Assembly (NCBI GenBank): GCA_902825875.1
Contig: CADECP010000018.1
Coordinates: 102,883-150,412 of the forward strand
Length of the DNA stretch: 47,530 nt
Reading direction: 5' to 3'
Source: an uncultured Acidobacteriota bacterium
GTDB taxonomy: Bacteria; Acidobacteriota; Blastocatellia; RBC074
The notes beneath the pieces were generated by a model. It saw only the letters and a program-made list of their open reading frames with translations. It searched no databases and was not told the origin of the DNA. Made by a program: the position numbers and the translations under genes. Positions 45,589 through 47,530 of this stretch are shown here, piece by piece. How positions within the stretch are numbered: the first letter of the stretch is position 1; each line of letters starts with the position of its first letter.

Positions 45589-46854
45589 ATGAAATCACTG
45601 AAACTGAAATTGCCGCAACCGTCCGTCGCATCCCTTGCATTGGCCTGTTCAATGATTTTTGCGCTGTCGGCGATTTTTGCCGCACTGCCTTCCGAAGCCC
45701 AAGTTCAATCGGGTTTCAAAGACAGTTTCCAATCGAATGAAATCATCGTCAGTCTGGTTCCCGGTTCGGACATCAACGAATTCAATGCCCAATTCGGCAC
45801 TTCGTTCAAAGACCAGATTCCCGGCTCGAACCAATACTTGCTGAGCCTGCCTGCCGGAGTCAGCGTTGCGGACAAGCTGGAAGAAGTTGCCAAGTCGCTC
45901 GACCTGGAATTTTCCGGTCCGAATTTCAATTTCCAATCCGCCGAAATTCGCCAACGCAGTCAGGCGTTTATTGACCAACGCAGTCAGGCGTTCATTGACG
46001 GCCAAGCTCCGGTCAATTTTTACGGACAGGCTCCGCTGCGAAATTTGCACCTGCCTGAAGCTCAGCAAATCAGTCGCGGATACGGCGTCAAAGTCGCCGT
46101 GATTGATACCGGAATTGATTTCGCTCACCCACTGTTTGCCGGACGCATTGCTCATCCGGTTTACGATTTCGTTGACAACGATTTCAACCCAACCGATGAA
46201 CCCGGCGGAGCAGGTTATGGTCACGGCACTTTTGTTTCGGGATTGATCGCGCTGACAGCAACCGGAGCGCAAATCATGCCGATTCGCGCCTTTGACCAAA
46301 ACGGGTTTGGAACCACGTTCAACGTGGCCAAAGCCATTCGCTTTGCGGCGGACAACGGCGCGCAAATCACCAATATGAGTTTCGGTTTGCTGGAAAAAGA
46401 TAAATTGATTGACGAAGCCATCACTTACGCCCACAACAAAACTTTCCAGGTGGCGGCGGTCGGCAACGACAATGTGGCTAGGTTGCATTTTCCTTCGCTC
46501 AGAAAAGCCAAGACCTTCGGCGTGGCTTCAACAAACGACAACGACACCAAAGCGGCTTTTTCCAATTTCGGGCGAGAAGTGCAGGTGGCTGCTCCCGGCG
46601 TGAATCTTTACAGCGCCTACCCCGGCAACCGCTGGGCTTATTGGAGCGGAACTTCGTTTTCCACCGCGCTGGTTTCGGGCGAAGCCGCGCTGTTGCTGCA
46701 ACTGAATCCGAAACTGAACCGTTCGGCGATGAACACGATTCTGACGAATTCCGGCGTAGCCATTAATGCACTCAATCCGACTTATGCCGGCAAGCTGGGA
46801 AGTGTGCGGATTGATTTTTTAAGCGCGGTCAAACGCACACTTTCAGGAAAATAA
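45589..46854 (+). CDS. Secreted subtilisin-like serine protease (S8)
   Basis: 421 residues from the ATG at 45589, AAGGAG ribosome site. Signal peptide ending near EAQ (residues 34-36), an I9-like propeptide (about 45-120, NEIIVSLVPGSDINEFN), a tandem 8-residue repeat (QRSQAFID twice, 122-137), then the subtilase domain with Asp173 (VAVIDTGID), His212 (GYGHGTFVSG) and Ser356 (SGTSFSTALVSG). All catalytic residues are intact. It is the last gene of the sigma/zinc-finger/CHAT/subtilase module, 47 bp after the CHAT stop. Being exported, it cannot meet the cytoplasmic CHAT protein unless secretion fails. Confidence 0.95.
   Translation: MKSLKLKLPQPSVASLALACSMIFALSAIFAALPSEAQVQSGFKDSFQSNEIIVSLVPGSDINEFNAQFGTSFKDQIPGSNQYLLSLPAGVSVADKLEEVAKSLDLEFSGPNFNFQSAEIRQRSQAFIDQRSQAFIDGQAPVNFYGQAPLRNLHLPEAQQISRGYGVKVAVIDTGIDFAHPLFAGRIAHPVYDFVDNDFNPTDEPGGAGYGHGTFVSGLIALTATGAQIMPIRAFDQNGFGTTFNVAKAIRFAADNGAQITNMSFGLLEKDKLIDEAITYAHNKTFQVAAVGNDNVARLHFPSLRKAKTFGVASTNDNDTKAAFSNFGREVQVAAPGVNLYSAYPGNRWAYWSGTSFSTALVSGEAALLLQLNPKLNRSAMNTILTNSGVAINALNPTYAGKLGSVRIDFLSAVKRTLSGK
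45952..45999 (+). repeat. Tandem 24-bp in-frame duplication in the S8 gene
   Basis: Two adjacent copies, 45952-45975 and 45976-45999, differ by one synonymous base (TTT versus TTC). They encode QRSQAFID twice at the junction between propeptide and catalytic domain, the place where subtilases are normally self-cleaved. Confidence 0.85.
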
Positions 46855-46871
46855 CGGCCAATCAATTCAAC

Positions 46872-47037
46872 TATAGCTTTCAAGAAAAAGAAAAGTGCCA
46901 GCAGGAGTAGCGCAACCAGCCATGGTTGCGTGGTCTCCACGACCAAACCTTTTTCTCGGCAAGGGGTGCCCCAGTGAGCAACGCAACCATGGCTGGTTGC
47001 GCTACCGTTGCCAGAGAAATCCTTTTTCTTGAAAGCC
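46872..47037. repeat. Inverted-repeat element downstream of the S8 gene
   Basis: Outer arms 46877-46890 (CTTTCAAGAAAAAG) and 47022-47035 are exactly complementary; inner arms 46907-46930 and 46982-47005 form a perfect 24-bp inverted repeat (core CGCAACCAGCCATGGTTGCG). With the next array it occupies the 448 bp between the S8 gene and the TPR gene; no gene is seen here. Confidence 0.8.
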
Positions 47038-47039
47038 AT

Positions 47040-47248
47040 AGCTCCGTCAGGAGCGACCTGTTTATAGTTTGAAGCCAAATCGTTTGTTCAAGCTCCGTCA
47101 GGAGCGGCCTGTTTATAGTTTGAAGCCCAATCGTTTCTTCAAGCTCCGTCAGGAGCGGCCTGTGTTGATTGCTAGCACAGGCCGCTCCTGACGGAGCTTG
47201 AACCGTTTTTGTTCGTCATTGCTATAAACAGGTCGCTCCTGACGGAGC
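47040..47248. repeat. 51-bp direct repeats with inverted copies (AGCTCCGTCAGGAGCG)
   Basis: The motif AGCTCCGTCAGGAGCGRCCTG starts at 47040, 47091 and 47142, a 51-bp period whose spacers are near-identical (TTTATAGTTTGAAGCCMAAT). Inverted copies follow at about 47174-47197 and 47224-47248. A palindromic dispersed repeat in a local array. Confidence 0.82.
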
Positions 47249-47302
47249 TGATTTAGATGATTGCCAGCCCATACAAATTACAGTCGCGCCTTCATTCATC
47301 AT

Positions 47303-47530
47303 TCACCCTTCCGCCTTCATCCCTTCGGATCGCCATTTCGCTAATTTGTCACTCACCTTTGGCGCGAATGGGTCTTCGATCTCTTCGTGAATTGTCAGCG
47401 AGGCTTCCGCGTTGGCAATCGCCTGATTCCGCTCGCCCAATTTTTCCAACGCCAGCGCCATATTCCACAAATCAGTGCCTTCGCCGCGGCGGTCGCCGAT
47501 CTCGCGGTCAATGACCAAAGCTTGTTCGTA
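47303..47530 (-). CDS. TPR-repeat protein, C-terminal part (truncated by window edge)
   Basis: The minus-strand frame runs off the right edge; 75 residues are visible, ending in KWRSEGMKAEG. YEQALVIDREIGDRRGEGTD and NMALALEKLGERNQAIANAE are canonical tetratricopeptide repeats of the GDRRGEG type found at the C-termini of NB-ARC/CHAT/AAA-associated TPR proteins. What lies N-terminal is unknown. It converges on the S8 gene across the repeat array. Confidence 0.82.
   Translation of the reverse strand, partial: YEQALVIDREIGDRRGEGTDLWNMALALEKLGERNQAIANAEASLTIHEEIEDPFAPKVSDKLAKWRSEGMKAEG

Noticed and set aside
47040..47248. CRISPR array
   Set aside because: The regularly spaced 'repeats' have near-identical spacers and later copies are inverted; no cas gene is nearby. 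It is a palindromic repeat array.

Overview
This 47.5 kb window looks like chromosomal DNA from an acidobacterium, most plausibly class Blastocatellia. Lineage clues are a MacB/FtsX-type permease of the acidobacterial duplicated orphan permease (ADOP) kind, a secreted protein ending in the Solibacter-type C-terminal domain (TIGR03437) plus a broken second copy of that domain, two Oar-like outer-membrane receptors with an N-terminal carboxypeptidase-regulatory domain, and intergenic spaces filled with several families of palindromic repeats. The taxonomic call is inference; no rRNA or tRNA gene was seen.

Layout. 258-5674 (minus): a TonB-dependent receptor, a secreted DUF4350-like protein and an unknown polytopic membrane protein, probably one operon. 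5863-7452 (plus): a small zinc-ribbon membrane protein and a DHH/DHHA1 phosphoesterase. 7468-10540 (minus): D-aminoacyl-tRNA deacylase, secreted M20 peptidase and NurA nuclease, then a TIGR03437 remnant. 11253-17585 (plus): ADOP permease, L-asparaginase, an exosortase fused to EpsI, and FabI enoyl-ACP reductase, separated by repeats. 17752-20295: a permease-less PTS phosphorelay (EIIA-Man, HPr, EI). 20432-25378: a lipoprotein and a peptide-type ABC importer lacking ATPase genes.

25617-39475 is a long, tightly packed plus-strand operon: two MurG-like glycosyltransferases, a GT4 glycosyltransferase, a heparinase II/III-like protein, two paralogous APH/choline-kinase-fold kinases, a polysaccharide deacetylase-like protein, a fused ABC exporter and a TonB-receptor-like barrel. 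Stops and starts overlap or nearly touch throughout. I read it as a surface-glycan assembly, modification and export locus of unknown product.

39720-46854 (plus) holds a DUF5666/TIGR03437 secreted protein behind a terminator-like leader hairpin, then a compact module: an apparently leaderless ECF-like sigma factor, a small zinc-finger protein with a carboxypeptidase-regulatory-like C-terminus, a 959-residue TPR-CHAT protease and a secreted subtilisin-like protease. A TPR protein runs off the right edge on the minus strand. The sigma/zinc-finger/CHAT/subtilase module and the paired-kinase glycan operon are the two best candidates for an undescribed system. At finer scale, the most interesting signal is a repeat family whose linkers are conserved while its stems change sequence but stay complementary.
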